A stretch of 64,000 nt of DNA from Magnolia sinica. Taxonomy: Eukaryota; Streptophyta; Magnoliopsida; Magnoliales; Magnoliaceae. Position 1 is the first letter of the stretch. Each line of letters starts with the position of its first letter. The stretch lies in assembly GCF_029962835.1 (NCBI RefSeq), contig NC_080577.1, forward strand, positions 5,952,001 through 6,016,000, written 5' to 3'. The notes below the pieces were generated by a model that was not told the DNA's origin, ran no database searches, and saw only the letters and a list, made by a program, of their open reading frames with translations. This document shows positions 36,301-48,000 of the stretch, piece after piece. The translations under genes were made by a program, and so were the position numbers.

Positions 36301-39300
36301 TATGCTCAGCCAAGGTCGAACAATTGTTACCGCCGTGGCCAACCAGGCTACTTATCAAACACCCGTCATCAACGTCCCGCAGCACACTTGACCATAAATG
36401 AAGGGGACACTGAGTATGAGGCCAAAGAAGAAGACTCTGGTTTTGATGAACATGAACAAGCCACTGAAGAAATAACAGATGGCGAAGAAATGACGGGTGA
36501 GGATTGTGGCGAATCTCTAATTGTGAGGCAATTACTGTATACCCCACGAAAGGAATTACATCCATAGTGACATAATATATTCCGTACTTGGTGCACTGTC
36601 AACGGAAAGGTCTATGATGTGATCATAGACAGTGGTAGTAGCGAGAACATCATCTCAAGGGTGATGGTGGACAAGTTGCAGCTACCAACGACAAAACATC
36701 CTTCCCTGTACTCAATTGGCTGGGCAAATGGTCTTCCCCATAGGTTTGCTCTCTATAGGTGAGGGTTCGATTCCTCTCCTTGGCTTTACCCGATACACGT
36801 GGTTGTGGGTGATTACGTGTATCTGCAGGAATTAGTCTCACTTCAAAATAGAGGTGGGGACACCCTGTGTCTTCAAAAAAAAAAAAGTAAACGAGACCAA
36901 GGTAACTGAGCAATGCATTATCTCGTTTTCAATTGGCAAAAATTATAAGAATCAAATACTTTGCGACGTGGTCGATATGGAAGCATGCCATATGTTACTC
37001 GGTCGACCCTGGCAGTCGGACCATGATGCGACCCATCGAGGACGAGACAATGTCTACATATTCGTTAAGAATAGTAGAAAAATAATCATTGCCCCTATGG
37101 CACCAGAGAACCACCCTGAAGCCTCTAAAGTGGAGGGGAGTTCCCTCTTGACCATTTAGGATTTCATGGAGGAATCCAAGGAAACCGGCGAAGTATACGC
37201 TGTAGTGGTGAAGGGCGAGGAATTAGAACCCTCGAACATCCCTCCAAATTTAAGACTATTGCTAAACGAATTCAAAAAAGTTCGGCCTGAAGATTTACCT
37301 AATGGATTGCCCCCTATGAGGGACATCCAACATCACATAGATCTCGTCCTTGGGGCTAGCCTGCCCAACCGCGCTCATTATCAGATGAGTACAAAGGAGT
37401 GTGAGATACTTCAAGGGCAAGTGGAGGAATTGATCTGTAAGGGTCTCTTGAGAGAGAGTATGAGCCCATGTGTCGTACCAGCATTGTTAATGCTAAAAAA
37501 AGATAGAAGCTGGTGCATGTGTGTCGATAGTCAGGCAATCAACAAAATTACTTTCAAATATCGGTTCCCAATACCACAGTTGAACGACATGCTCGATATG
37601 CTAAAAGGGGCCAAGGTGTTCTCTAAACTAGACCTAAGGAACGAGTACCATCAGATTAGTATTCAACCTGGTGGTGAGTGGAAAACGACATTCAAGACCA
37701 AGGAATGGTTGTATGAGTGGCTGGTCATGCCCTTCGGTCTATCGAATGCACTAAATACTTTTATGCGTTTGATGAATCAAGTTTTAAAACCGTTCATTGG
37801 CCGATTTGTGGTAGTATATTTTGATGACATACTGATATATAACCAGGATGAGACAGAGCACAGGAAACATCTCAAGCAGGTGTTGCAGGTCCTACAAATT
37901 AACAAGTTGTACCTCAACTTGAAAAAGTATAGTTTTTGAACGAACAGCCTGTTGTTTTTATGATTTGTTGTAACGTCCACAGGCATCCATGTGGACGATG
38001 CAAAGGTGCGAGCCATTAAGGAATGACTGATCCCGACAAACATTCATAAGGTAAGGAGTTTTCACGGGTTAACGACCTTCTATCGTCGATTCGTGCGAAA
38101 TTTTAGCACAATAGTCGCGCCTATTACAGATTGCACGGAAAAAAGACCGTTTCAGTAGACCAATGAAGCTGATAAGAGCTTTCATGAGGTCAAGCGTCGT
38201 TTGTCTCCAACACCAGTCTTAGTGCTTCCTAATTTCAACAAGCTATTTGAGGTTGAGCGTGACGCTTCATACGTCGGAATTGGAGGAGTATTATCACAGA
38301 AATATAGGCCGGTAGCCTTTTATAGTGAGAAGCTCAGCGATGCCCGAAAGAAGTAGTCGATTTATGAGCTTGAGTTGTACGCAGTTTTTTTTTTTTTGAA
38401 AGATGAGAAGATTTTATTAAGAAGAAGAGAAAAGAGAAAAATAAACGAGGAGGCTGCTGAGAAAGCAACCCTCAGGTTACACGCCCAAAAAATAGAGATC
38501 CTGACCCAACAGGTCCTTAACATTCAGAGCCCATTCAATGATGAGACGAGTAGCCGATGATGCCACGAACCCAGCTGAATTAGAAAGGTTTCTAAAGCAT
38601 CTATTGTTTCTTTCCTTCCACACAGACCACCACACTGCAAGGACCGCCATTCTCCAGATGGTTGTTTTCGTCTTACCCAAATACATCCCATGCCACGCAA
38701 GAAGAAACTGATCTGCATCCCTTGAGAAACACCAAGGTATGTTAAAAGAACTCATAAACTTAGCCCAGATGGAATGGACGAACTGACAGTGCAGTAGAAG
38801 ATGATCTACTAGCTCTCCCAATAGCATACAGTAAAGGCAAATATTTGGGATGATCATTCCTTTCTTCCTAAGGTTGTCGATGGTCAAAATTTTGTTTTTC
38901 CCTACCAGCCATCCGAACACCAGAATTTTAGGAGGGGCCTCATATTTCCATATGAAAGAGTGATTAAATTGCAACACTGATGCTTGCTTGCGCAGCTGGT
39001 TGTAGAGAGAGTGGACTGAGAAGCAGGACGATTTTTCTGGTTTCCAGTATACTTCGTCTTTTGAGGAAGTAGAAGGAGCAGAATTATAAAGGCATTCTAA
39101 CAGGCCTGTATACTTCGAAATCTCCCAGTCATGTAAGCTTCTTCTACAGCTGACATTCCAGACGATTCCCCCCAGAAGTGTGGAGGAAATCAGCAACGAA
39201 CCCATTTTCCGTCGTGATCCGATAGGAGAGGGGGAATCTAAGTTTTAATTGTTGATCTCCTATCCAATCGTCGTCCCAGAAGCGGATTTTTTTATCATTG

Positions 39301-42300
39301 CCTGCATTATCTAAGTTGTAGGCAATTGTTCAGGCGCCGCGACATTGGCAGCATTATCTGATTCAAAGAGAGTTTGTTCTATACACTGACCATCAAGCAT
39401 TAAAGTTTATTAATAGTTAGACTAACGTGAATCGTGTGCATGCTAGATGGGTTGCATTTTTATAGGAATTCACGTTCGTTCTAAAGTACAAGTTAGGGCA
39501 GCAGAACAAGGTAGCTGATGCACTTAGTTGTCGTGCATCACTACTTGTTATGATGAGCAACAAGGTGGCCGGCTTCGACTGTCTCAAGAAGCTGTATGTT
39601 GAGGACGAGGACTTCAAAGATTCTTGAATGAAGTGCCAAGAAAGTCACCCCAATGACCTTCATATATAGGACAGTTTCCTCTTCAAAGGGAATCGATTAT
39701 GCATCTCCCAAAATTATCTGAAAGAGCAGATTATTCAGGAGCTACATGGAGGTGGCCGTCTCGGTAAACACCTTGGGCGAGACAAGACGCGAGCTCTTGT
39801 GGAAGAGCGGTATTACTGGCCGTAATTGGTACGTGATGTGGGAAAAGCCATACAACGTTGTCATGTTTGTCAGACCTCCAACGGGCAATCTCAGAATACC
39901 GGCCTTTACACCCCATTACCTGCCTGACGGTCCTTGGGAGGATTTATCTATGGACTTCGTGCTTGGTCTCCCACGAACACAACACGGCATGTATTCGGTG
40001 TTCTTGGTGGTAGATCGTTTCTCTAAGATGATGCACTTTATCCCTTGCAAGAAGACCCTCGATGCAACACACGTGCGAATCTATTATTCAAAGAGGTCGT
40101 ACAGCTACACGAGGTCCCCAAGACCATTACTTCTGATCATTACACGAAGTTCATTAGCCACTTTTGGCGGACTTTGTGGACTCGATTCGATACACGACTT
40201 CAATTCAACAGCGCCTACAACTCACAGACTGATGGGCAGACCGAGGTTATAAATTGCACGTTAGGAAACCTCTTTTGTTGTATTTCAGGAGAAAAACCGA
40301 AGCAGTGAGATTTGGCCTTGTCTCAAGCAGAGTTTGCATTCAACAACATAGTGAACCGCTCGACAAGGAAATCACTGTTAAAAATTATCTACGAACGAGT
40401 GTCTCGCCACACACTTGACTTGGTCCCTCTGCCTAAGCTTCCAAGCACGAGCATTGCAGCAGAACATATGGCAGACAAGATCATGGGCATCCATGCGGAA
40501 GTGCAGACTAAACTACATGCCTCAAACAAGAAGTACAAGGAACAAGCGGACAAGCATCGGCGATAGAAAGTGTTCGAGGTGAGCGACTGCGTTATAGTCT
40601 ATCTATGCAAAGAGAGATTTTCAACCGGAACGAATAACAAGTTGAAGATTAAGAAGATTGGATCTGTCCCAATCATCCAAAAGATCAATGGCAATGCTTA
40701 TGTTGTTGATCTTCCAGATGACATGGCAATCTTACGGACTTTCAACGTCGCGGACTTAACCGAGTATCATGAACCAAAGCAGGACGAGAACTCGAGAACG
40801 AGTTCTTTTGAAGTGGAGGAGACTAATGTACTGCGGGTCGCGGATAGTTTCATGGCCAAGATGGATTAGAAAAGGCCCGGTCGATGGCAGAAGTGATCCG
40901 GACCGTCAGACCTTAGATCGGCGTATCTCACAATCCAAAATGAGTTATTAGGCGTAAAATATATGATTTTGGGGTAGAACGAGCTACTTTAGCCAACCAA
41001 CCTTGTTATGCCGGGTTGCGCAAGCCAGATTTGAGAAATACCCTTGGATCGATGGTCGTTTCCTTATTTTAATTCCGTTTTTACTATAAATAGTAAGTTT
41101 TAGTTTGATTATAACTCTTCATCCGTTGGGTTTTAGGAGTTCCGCCCAATGCGAAAAGAGCTTAGAAAAATTAGGAGAACAGCTTGGTGAAACTAAATAG
41201 GACACTATTGTTGGCCGAAAACCTTGCGCACTCGTAGACATCACGACCGTCTATAAATAGTAAGTTTACTACTTATAGTAAGTTGCGAATTCTAGGAGTT
41301 TTAGTTGTAATTTGCTTCTGATTTCTCTCCCATTGCTTGGTATCCCTATTTAAAGGGTTATGAACTCGTTTATTTCATTCATTAATCAATTTCAAATTTT
41401 ATAGAATTTATTTTCTATTTTGCTTGCTTTCTTTCTCGTGGATTCGAGAAGCCTCTGTGAGGAGTCCAGAGAAGTTCCGTGGATTCGGAACAGTTATCCT
41501 CTTGAGGGAGGTGGTGCTCGACCTCATCACGTTCATCCCTGCATCAAAATCCCATGGATGATGAATTTTTTCTTTATCCAAGTTCAATCCAAGTGTAATT
41601 TGAAAGTAAATCCTGGGATTTATTTTTTAATGCATGCATTCCAAACATGGTATTAGAAAACATGAGATACACCCAATCCAAGGACAATACCTTACACATG
41701 CATTTATTGTAACTTTTATAATTCCATCCACCTTAACCCCACCTAATGCAGTTGGCCAAACAGGCCCTTATGTTCTAAAAAATGCTTTCTTGAGGCTTGG
41801 AACAAAGCGAAACTTACTATGCTCTTTTTCCTTATTTTATAGTGATGTCTATTATCTTCTAGCTTTCTTCGTTAAAGAGATGTTTCTCTATAACAATCTT
41901 TATATGTTAATTTGTATGTTATTTCATTTACAATCTTATAATATATATTTTTAATCATTTAATTACTCATGCTATCATACAAATATCCTTAAGGTCCACT
42001 ATCCTAGGGCCCACAACATCCAACAGTCATGATTGATTAATCCAAAAACAAATTTAATTCTTTAATTTTACAAAGCTTGCATATGATGGGAGAGATCATG
42101 CGAAGGAGAGTGACATCTAGGTCAGTGACATCCTCTCCTAGCCTTCATTAACAATAAAGAAAATTGTATAATTACACCAATGCCATTGGACCCAAGTGGA
42201 CCTCATACACAAACTAGCCTAATAAGACATTAAACAGATTTCATTGGAATTTGAGGTTGAGGGCTCAAATTTATGATCTAAGCCTTTCTCTATATTTATG

Positions 42301-45300
42301 TTACATTGTGATGATTTTACCACTTTTGGCAGGGCGATTGCTGAGTATCTCTCTCATGATCTTCCATACAAGCTTTCACCCGACGATGTTTTTGTCACAG
42401 TTGGTTGCGGTCAATCGACTCATATAGCATTATCAGTCCTTGCTCGCCCTGGTGCAAATATCTTGCTCCCTAGGCCAGGATATTCATATTATGAGGCACG
42501 TGCAGCTTTCAGTGGAGTCGAGGTTCGGCATTTCAATCTCATTCCAGAGAGGAATTGGGAGGTCGATCTTGATGTTGTTGAATCCTTGGCAGATGAGAAA
42601 ACCATCGCGATGGTACTCATAAACCCTGGAAATCCTTGTGGGAATGTCTTCACTTACCAGCACTTGGCAAAGGTAAGACTTGTAAAATCTACACTCTATC
42701 TTGTCTATGAATTTTAGTTTTGAATTCATTGAAAGGATTATGGGAAATGTTCATGATCGCCGTTGTTTTGCATTTAGGTTGCTGAGACTGCAAAGAAGCT
42801 GGGAATTCTCATTATTGCTGATGAAGTTTATGGCTATTTGACATTTGGGAGCAACCCATTTGTGCCAATGGGAGTGTTTGGATCGGTTGTTCCAGTTCTA
42901 ACGCTTGGGTCAATATCCAAGAGATGGATAGTGCCCGGTTGGAGATGTGGTTGGCTTGTAACAAGCGACCCTAATGGCATCTTAAAAGAAACTAAAGTAC
43001 CCATTACTCCTTTTAACTACCTTCTCTTTATATATATATGCACACCTGACTTAGAACCATGTTTTAACTTATCTTGCTTTTCTTTTTCTTAGATTGTCGA
43101 TGGCATTAAGAACTACCTCACCATCTCTTCTAATCCTGTTACCTTTGTTCAGGTATGTGTCTTTAGATGCCTGTTTTATTGAATACTAATCTAATTCTTA
43201 TCCGGACAAATAAAGCATCTAAGACTGGATTTCTTTGTGTCCTCTAAGTTGTTAGAAGAAGTATTCCTGCTTAGCTTTAGGCTCATGCACCAACTTCTTA
43301 TAGTGCATGTCTTATATCATCAATTAGTAGATTGTGTTTCACGCATATACTAATATATAATTCATAAATAAATAATAAAAAATCTACATTAAAAAATAAA
43401 ATGAAAAAGAACATGTTGATTATATTAATAATTATACTTCATTATGAGTAGGGACCATGGTATGTTATAACGACTGTTACGGGCCCTAAAGGCCGTTACA
43501 TAAAGTTAACGGTGACAATCATTACACGTTATAGGGTTGTAAAGGTCGTGATGGGGATTACGAAAAAAATGACCTGTAAAGTCCATTACAGCCCCCATAA
43601 TGGCCCATTACTCCACCTATAAAGGTTGTAACAGCCCCATAACGGTCCATGACAGGGCCAATACAAGTTTTTTGGGTTTTGTTTTTCAATAAAAAAGAAA
43701 TAGATCATAACGGTCGTTATGGGGGATTGACTAACGTTCCAACCTGTATTATAAAAGTAACTGTGGTGGCCGTGATAGCTACTGTTATCGTTATGGAATA
43801 CCTTGGTAGGGACACTATTGGTAGTAACTCTTTGTCATGGGCAGGGACGTTAGCTGCTAATTCTTTATCTTTACTTAGACAAACAGGCTTTTTTTTCTCT
43901 TAAAACTAACCCCTAACAAAACTTAAAAGCACCATGGAACCAAGCCATATTTGCTAGAGATTTGGCTAGCCTGTGAAGATGCTAGAGATCGGAGATGAAT
44001 CTTTTAATTTTAGCTTTTAAAAAATATCTCAGAAAACTTTGTTTGACATTCTCATTGCATTTGTTAACTAGGGACCTATTTACAATTTACGTACATGTTC
44101 TCTCCTCTTCATGCCGATATTGTATTTGCTATTCCAATTTGTATGAAATTGATGGTCGGGTGAACTTTTTTTTCCAAACGGTGTTTTTCAATTTTCAGAA
44201 ACTTTAATGTGTACATGTATTATTGATGAGAGCTTTCATGCGTTAAACTGGAGATGTGATCATTTTCATTTTGTCACTTCATGTTCTTCGCATCAGAACT
44301 CTTGTGTACAGCTCGTCTTCTTCTACATATCCATCTTCATACCTGAATTTGTTTTTGGCTAAGTAACCTGACTACACATCAAGATGTATCGAGTTTTTGA
44401 ACTAAGCTATGACTAATGTGCCATTCCTCTTGTTCAAGCACTACATTACATTGTTATTTGAAGGCATTGTGCTGTGTAATTATGGTTGTGAGATTTTTAT
44501 GTCGTAGACATCTATTGCTATAAGCTTTATAGACACGGATTGCCTACAATTAAGGTGCAGCCCTTAATATGGTATAATGAAAATGGGTCATATGCGCCTA
44601 TTAGATATGGGCTCTACAATGAAAAGCAGAGATTCTCTCAGTAAAATGATATTTTTCCCTTTTCACTACGAGGCCTGCATCTGACAGGGCCACTTCAAGT
44701 GCTGCAGGAATCCAGATGTAGGCAATCCACTTTCAAGTTTTATCATGATGTCTAATATGTTAAATATATTAGGGCGCAATTCCTCAAATCCTTGGGAGTA
44801 CAGGAGAGGATTTCTTTAACAAGACCATTGATATTCTAAGGCAAGCGGCAGATATTTGTGTCGAGAGAATAAAGGAGATTGATTGTATTACTTGCCCATG
44901 CAAACCAGAGGGATCCATGTCTTTTATGGTGAGGACATAGGAAAAATTGGTGTTCTTTGCACTTGAAAATAATGAGCCTGAGGAAACTTTCTCATATTCT
45001 GCAATGCAGGTGAAGCTGGATGTGTCACGTCTGGTAGACATTTTGGATGATGTGGACTTCTGCTGCAAGCTGGCCAAAGAGGAATCGGTGCTCATTATTC
45101 CAGGTGAGTTGAGACTCAATAGCACTCATATTTTATAGTGGAGAAGAAAATTAACTTTTTCTATATAAAAAGGTAAGAGCACATGCCCTGTGACTTTGTT
45201 GATTTGATAAAACAGCTGTACAAAAATTCAGGCAGGTGCCACAAAAAGATACAGACCTCGCCTATCATATATCTTGTCCAAACAGCACTATATTATACAT

Positions 45301-46829
45301 TTTGAAAAAAAATAATATAAATAAATAAATAAATAAATAAAACAAAGCCACTACAAGCACACAAAGCGAACCACAAACAGAGCCACATCTGGACAGAGAA
45401 CTACCAACACAACTGGACAAACAGACCAACCCTTTAACATCAACACAATCATATCTAGAAAAAACACAATGAAGCACCACCACCACCTGCGACCCATACA
45501 TCACACAGCCACCACAGACCAGCTCAATTAGGACAGCACACAGCCCATCCTTCAACTCTGACCCCTGCCCTGATAATGCATATGCAGCAGCCTCAACAAT
45601 TGACAGGATCATCTTGAGTCAATGGAATGATCACAGCGAGTTACAGATATCTTGCTAAGGGGCATTAATTGATTCGAAGATCCCGAGCAAATGCCTACTG
45701 CAATGATGTTGAAACAGCTGCTACATGGGCAGCTAGCCCACCTCTGAAACAACAGCCAGCCGCAACAAACAATCTCCAACTACAATACAGTCAACTACCA
45801 AAACCGCCAGCATAGACCTGCCCTTCAACACACCATTTGGCAACAAGCCCTTACAACTTAGCACAGCTCTCCATGAGTGGATGTGGCTAACCTATTGAAT
45901 GGTTGGACATTGCACGCACCTTGAAAGGTGAAGTTAACCTGCTGGGTGGACCATAACTTGCAGTCTAACCGGTTGGGGATGAAATCTTCTCATTATATAA
46001 TTCTTATGCTAAACTATTTTAAATATTTTAAAGTACAAATATCATTGTTTATAATTATAAAATCTCGAGTTGAACCTGGTTAAGTTTTGAGTTGAACTGA
46101 CTGAATGAACATTGACTCGAGTTTTGGGGTTTTTAAACTATACTTGGAGGTGAGGATTCCATTGCCTGCAATGACAAAGGCCGCAACAATCAAGATGCAA
46201 TGACCAGATTGTAACAATGTTTCTTTGATGCATGGCCGAACTTGATAACATGACGATTTGGAGAATTCTCCAGTATTTTCTATATCTTTACTTCAGAAAA
46301 GGTTTAAATAGTAAATTGCAATGCTATACATGGAAATGAAATTGATTGGTATACAAGGTCAGTAAATTAATCAGTATAATTAAAAGGAAGGATTGATTCT
46401 CCTCTCTAAGAATTGAAAGATTACATTAATCACAACTATCAGAACAGAAATGCGAATATTCTGTTCAATCAAAAGGAAAATGACCAGATTGTAATGTCAT
46501 TTCCTAGCATTCAGAACGAGGAAACAGCCTTCAAAATGCAATTCCTCCCTCTGACACCTGTCTTGGAAATTAAGGCAATTGCAATTTAGAGGCTAGTATG
46601 TCCACTAAGTAATGTAATTGCAATTCAGTCGTTGAAAACTGCGCATGCTGCGGCTGAAACTACTTGCTGGTCGAAGAATGGAAGGCTGATCAAGAATTTT
46701 GCATTACTTGCAGGAAGCTCAGTGAGATTTAAGAATTGGCTCCGCATCACTTTCGCCGTTGAGCCATCTTCTCTTGAAGATGGTCTTCAGAGACTGAAAT
46801 CCTTCTGCCAGAGGCATGCCAAGAAATAA
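33370..46829 (+). CDS. TAT: Tyrosine aminotransferase, copy 2 (7 coding exons)
   Basis: The product is a 420-aa class I/II PLP aminotransferase, the usual TAT length. It transaminates tyrosine to 4-hydroxyphenylpyruvate in the cytosol. The product feeds tocopherol, rosmarinic-acid-type and benzylisoquinoline pathways. Coding exons are 33370-33647, 42333-42672, 42778-42996, 43093-43152, 44773-44928, 45010-45103 and 46714-46829. All introns are GT-AG and the frame closes without a stop. Motifs in order are [12 protein letters not shown] (about residue 50), [10 protein letters not shown] (100), [10 protein letters not shown] (190), [13 protein letters not shown] (215), [15 protein letters not shown] with the PLP lysine (250), and [19 protein letters not shown] near the C-terminus. 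One oddity is [10 protein letters not shown] where the family usually has GC-x-QAI. Intron 1 is 8.7 kb because of nested retroelements. Intron 4 holds a hAT-like element. The start codon follows a GAGA-rich leader. Confidence 0.93.
33671..34275. mobile_element. Palindromic MITE in TAT intron 1
   Basis: Long imperfect inverted repeats begin AATCCTACATTTTGGAAA at the left and end TTTCCAAAATGTAGGATT at the right. They continue inward through CGGATTGCGTACTGAGTAAC and its complement. The left terminus is partly doubled: CATTTTGGAAATCGGATTGC occurs twice, at about 33681 and 33711. The interior is the GTGGGCCC type. Poly-A/T at the edges hides any target duplication. Confidence 0.72.
34474..35190 (+). 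repeat. Gypsy 5' LTR
   Basis: It starts TGATGTA, ends CCCTGCGTCA, and has a TATAAATAG box at 34895-34903. The solo LTR at 829-1485 belongs to the same family. Confidence 0.88.
36716..36886 (+). mobile_element. tRNA-derived SINE inside the Gypsy element
   Basis: A box B-like GGTTCGATTCC at 36764-36774 lies about 35 bp downstream of a box A-like TGGCTGGGCAAATGG. The segment ends in a run of 12 A (36875-36886). It sits between the protease-like and RT regions of the Gypsy element. I could not define a target duplication with confidence. Confidence 0.6.
38387..39313 (-). mobile_element. 5'-truncated L1-type LINE, antisense inside the Gypsy RNase H
   Basis: The insert starts with a run of T (a poly-A tail on the minus strand). 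It carries, on the minus strand, a 242-residue open frame (38477-39205) with features of the zinc-binding C-terminal domain of plant LINE reverse transcriptases: [11 protein letters not shown], a CLYC pair, and HLLLHC followed by IWAKF. Near-identical 14-bp duplications flank it, AGTTGTACGCAGTT at 38373-38386 and AGTTGTAGGCAATT at 39314-39327. The lengths of tail and duplication fit target-primed insertion. It is truncated at its 5' end, with only about 0.9 kb remaining. Confidence 0.85.
40824..41546 (+). repeat. Gypsy 3' LTR
   Basis: It starts TAATGTACTG, ends CCCTGCATCA, and is followed by the AAATC duplication. It is colinear with 34474-35190 apart from small indels. Confidence 0.88.
41552..42332 (+). 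other. Remaining part of TAT intron 1
   Basis: AT-rich intron sequence up to the ACTTTTGGCAG acceptor at 42332. It includes TTGGCCAAACAGGCCC near 41751, a motif common at the edges of small hAT-like repeats, but no boundaries could be set. Confidence 0.5.
43456..43805. mobile_element. hAT-like MITE built of GTTAC-type repeats, in TAT intron 4
   Basis: It is flanked by a perfect 8-bp duplication, GTAGGGAC (43448-43455 and 43806-43813). The termini are CATGGTATGTTATAACG and, inverted, CAAGGTATTCCATAACG. The size of the duplication and the CA-x-GG tips fit hAT. The 350-bp interior is filled with words such as CCGTTAC, GTAACGG and ATAACGGTC in both orientations, with no coding potential. Confidence 0.82.
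43814..44772 (+). other. Remaining part of TAT intron 4
   Basis: AT-rich intron sequence ending in TATATTAG at 44772. I see no element or regulatory site in it. Confidence 0.5.
45104..46713 (+). other. Last intron of TAT copy 2
   Basis: The first 0.77 kb aligns with 10-640 of copy 1, and the parts around 45872-46000 and 46140-46230 align with about 4190-4330 and 5140-5215. It thus gives the near pre-insertion form of copy 1's 5.3-kb intron. The stretch at 46230-46660 has no match in copy 1. Confidence 0.7.
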
Positions 46830-46966
46830 TAAGCAAAATACAATTGGTGGAATGGTACTTTCGCTGTTGAGCCATCTTCTCTTGAAGACGGTCTACAAAG
46901 ACTCGAATCCTTCTGCCAGAGGCATGCGAAGAAATAATAAGCAAAAAACAACTGGTGGGGATTGGC
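46751..46966 (+). repeat. 108-bp tandem duplication of the TAT terminal exon end
   Basis: The last 79 bp of the TAT coding sequence, its stop codon and about 29 bp of 3' UTR (46751-46858) are followed directly by a second, diverged copy (46859-46966). The second copy still reads [15 protein letters not shown] and ends in a stop, but lies in the 3' UTR behind the normal stop. Copy 1 of the gene has no such repeat after 5386. Confidence 0.85.
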
Positions 46967-48000
46967 AATAGCTCATTGTCTTTCTTTCTTCAGTGTTGTT
47001 GCATTAGTGTAGAATGCTGTTGGGCTATAGAGGGATAATGTGTTATCTGTTTGTGTTTGTGTTGATGAGCTTATACTATATCTATCAATTAGTTGCTTGT
47101 GGGGCCCACCATGGTGTATGTCTGACATCCAGCGTAGTGAGCCACCAGAGGAACTGGCCAACTCGCGGAGTCTTGGGCTCACATGTTTTGGCCACACCCG
47201 GTGTTATGAAATTTGATGATATCTTGCGTGAAATTAGACTGATTAATCATGAAATTTCATGACATTTGATCCAACCAAACAGACCCTTACACAAGATGCA
47301 GGGTTTTTTAGTTTGTAACAAGTGGTGCCCACGGTTCAATGGTCTAGATCATTGATTTGTTTGGACCAGTGAAGTATGGGCCCCACTTTCACAGACTGAA
47401 AACGTGAGTATATTATGCAATAAAAAAAAAAAGATTGCCTAACTGATCTAAGCCTTCTAAAGCCTTAAAAAGTGGGGCATGGTTGAGAAGATAAAAATGC
47501 AATGTCAACTAGCGAAACCAACAATCTGATGGGCACGAAGTTCCAATGCTGGAATTTTTTTGGGAATCATCTGTCTACGTTGGATCCATCAGATGAATGG
47601 TCAGAATCACTGAGATGTGGGGTCCAGTTGCCATATCTATGAAGATCAGGCAGCCAAAACATGAGTGATCAGGAGCACTTCCAGACCCGGTCACATGCGC
47701 GGGACATCCGGGCCTCGCATAGGTGGGGCCTTTTGTGTAGATCACGTGGCGTCCACTTATCAGATAGGTCACGAATGTACGTTGAATGTGGATCTCGGCG
47801 ATTTCTTATACTCTTTGATTGCTTTAGTACATGTGTGGCCTAGTTCATGAGATAATTGGCCTGATTTTTTGGCCAGGTCATCTATAGCATGGGGCCCACC
47901 TGGCACAGAAGCAAAAATCTCCTAAAGTTAGGTATGAATGAAAACAGAAGGATTTTGACCGTACTATACTTGAGGTATGGTAAAATTCAAGTTTAAGATT
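46967..48000 (+). other. Downstream flank of TAT copy 2, duplicate of 5400-6300
   Basis: It can be aligned in blocks with the flank of copy 1, for example the GGGGCCCACCATGGTGTATG stretch at 47102 and 5548. No gene is seen. The duplication unit therefore extends at least 1 kb past the gene. Confidence 0.65.

Larger units (their letters stand above)
34474..41546 (+). mobile_element. Ty3/Gypsy element in TAT intron 1 (broken, nested)
   Basis: The LTRs are 34474-35190 (717 bp) and 40824-41546 (723 bp). They are flanked by a perfect 5-bp duplication, AAATC (34469-34473 and 41547-41551). A tRNA-Met-like primer site lies at 35193-35204 and a purine tract, AAGTGGAGGAGAC, precedes the 3' LTR. Parts in order are gag (about 35240-36567), an aspartic-protease-like region with DSGSSENI (about 36570-36700), reverse transcriptase (about 37166-37939, with VYFDDILIY), RNase H (split around 38387-39313) and integrase with a C-terminal region (about 39600-40800). 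This is the Gypsy order. Protein-level breaks are numerous. By eye the two LTRs differ by about 10 percent near their starts, so insertion was not recent. Confidence 0.9.

Noticed and set aside
36764-36774. A tRNA gene, suggested by GGTTCGATTCC
   Set aside because: No acceptor stem or anticodon arm could be formed, and an A tail follows. A tRNA-derived SINE explains it.
38477-39205. A 242-residue open frame taken as a host zinc-finger gene
   Set aside because: The poly-T start, flanking 14-bp duplication and position inside a Gypsy element show it is the end of a LINE.
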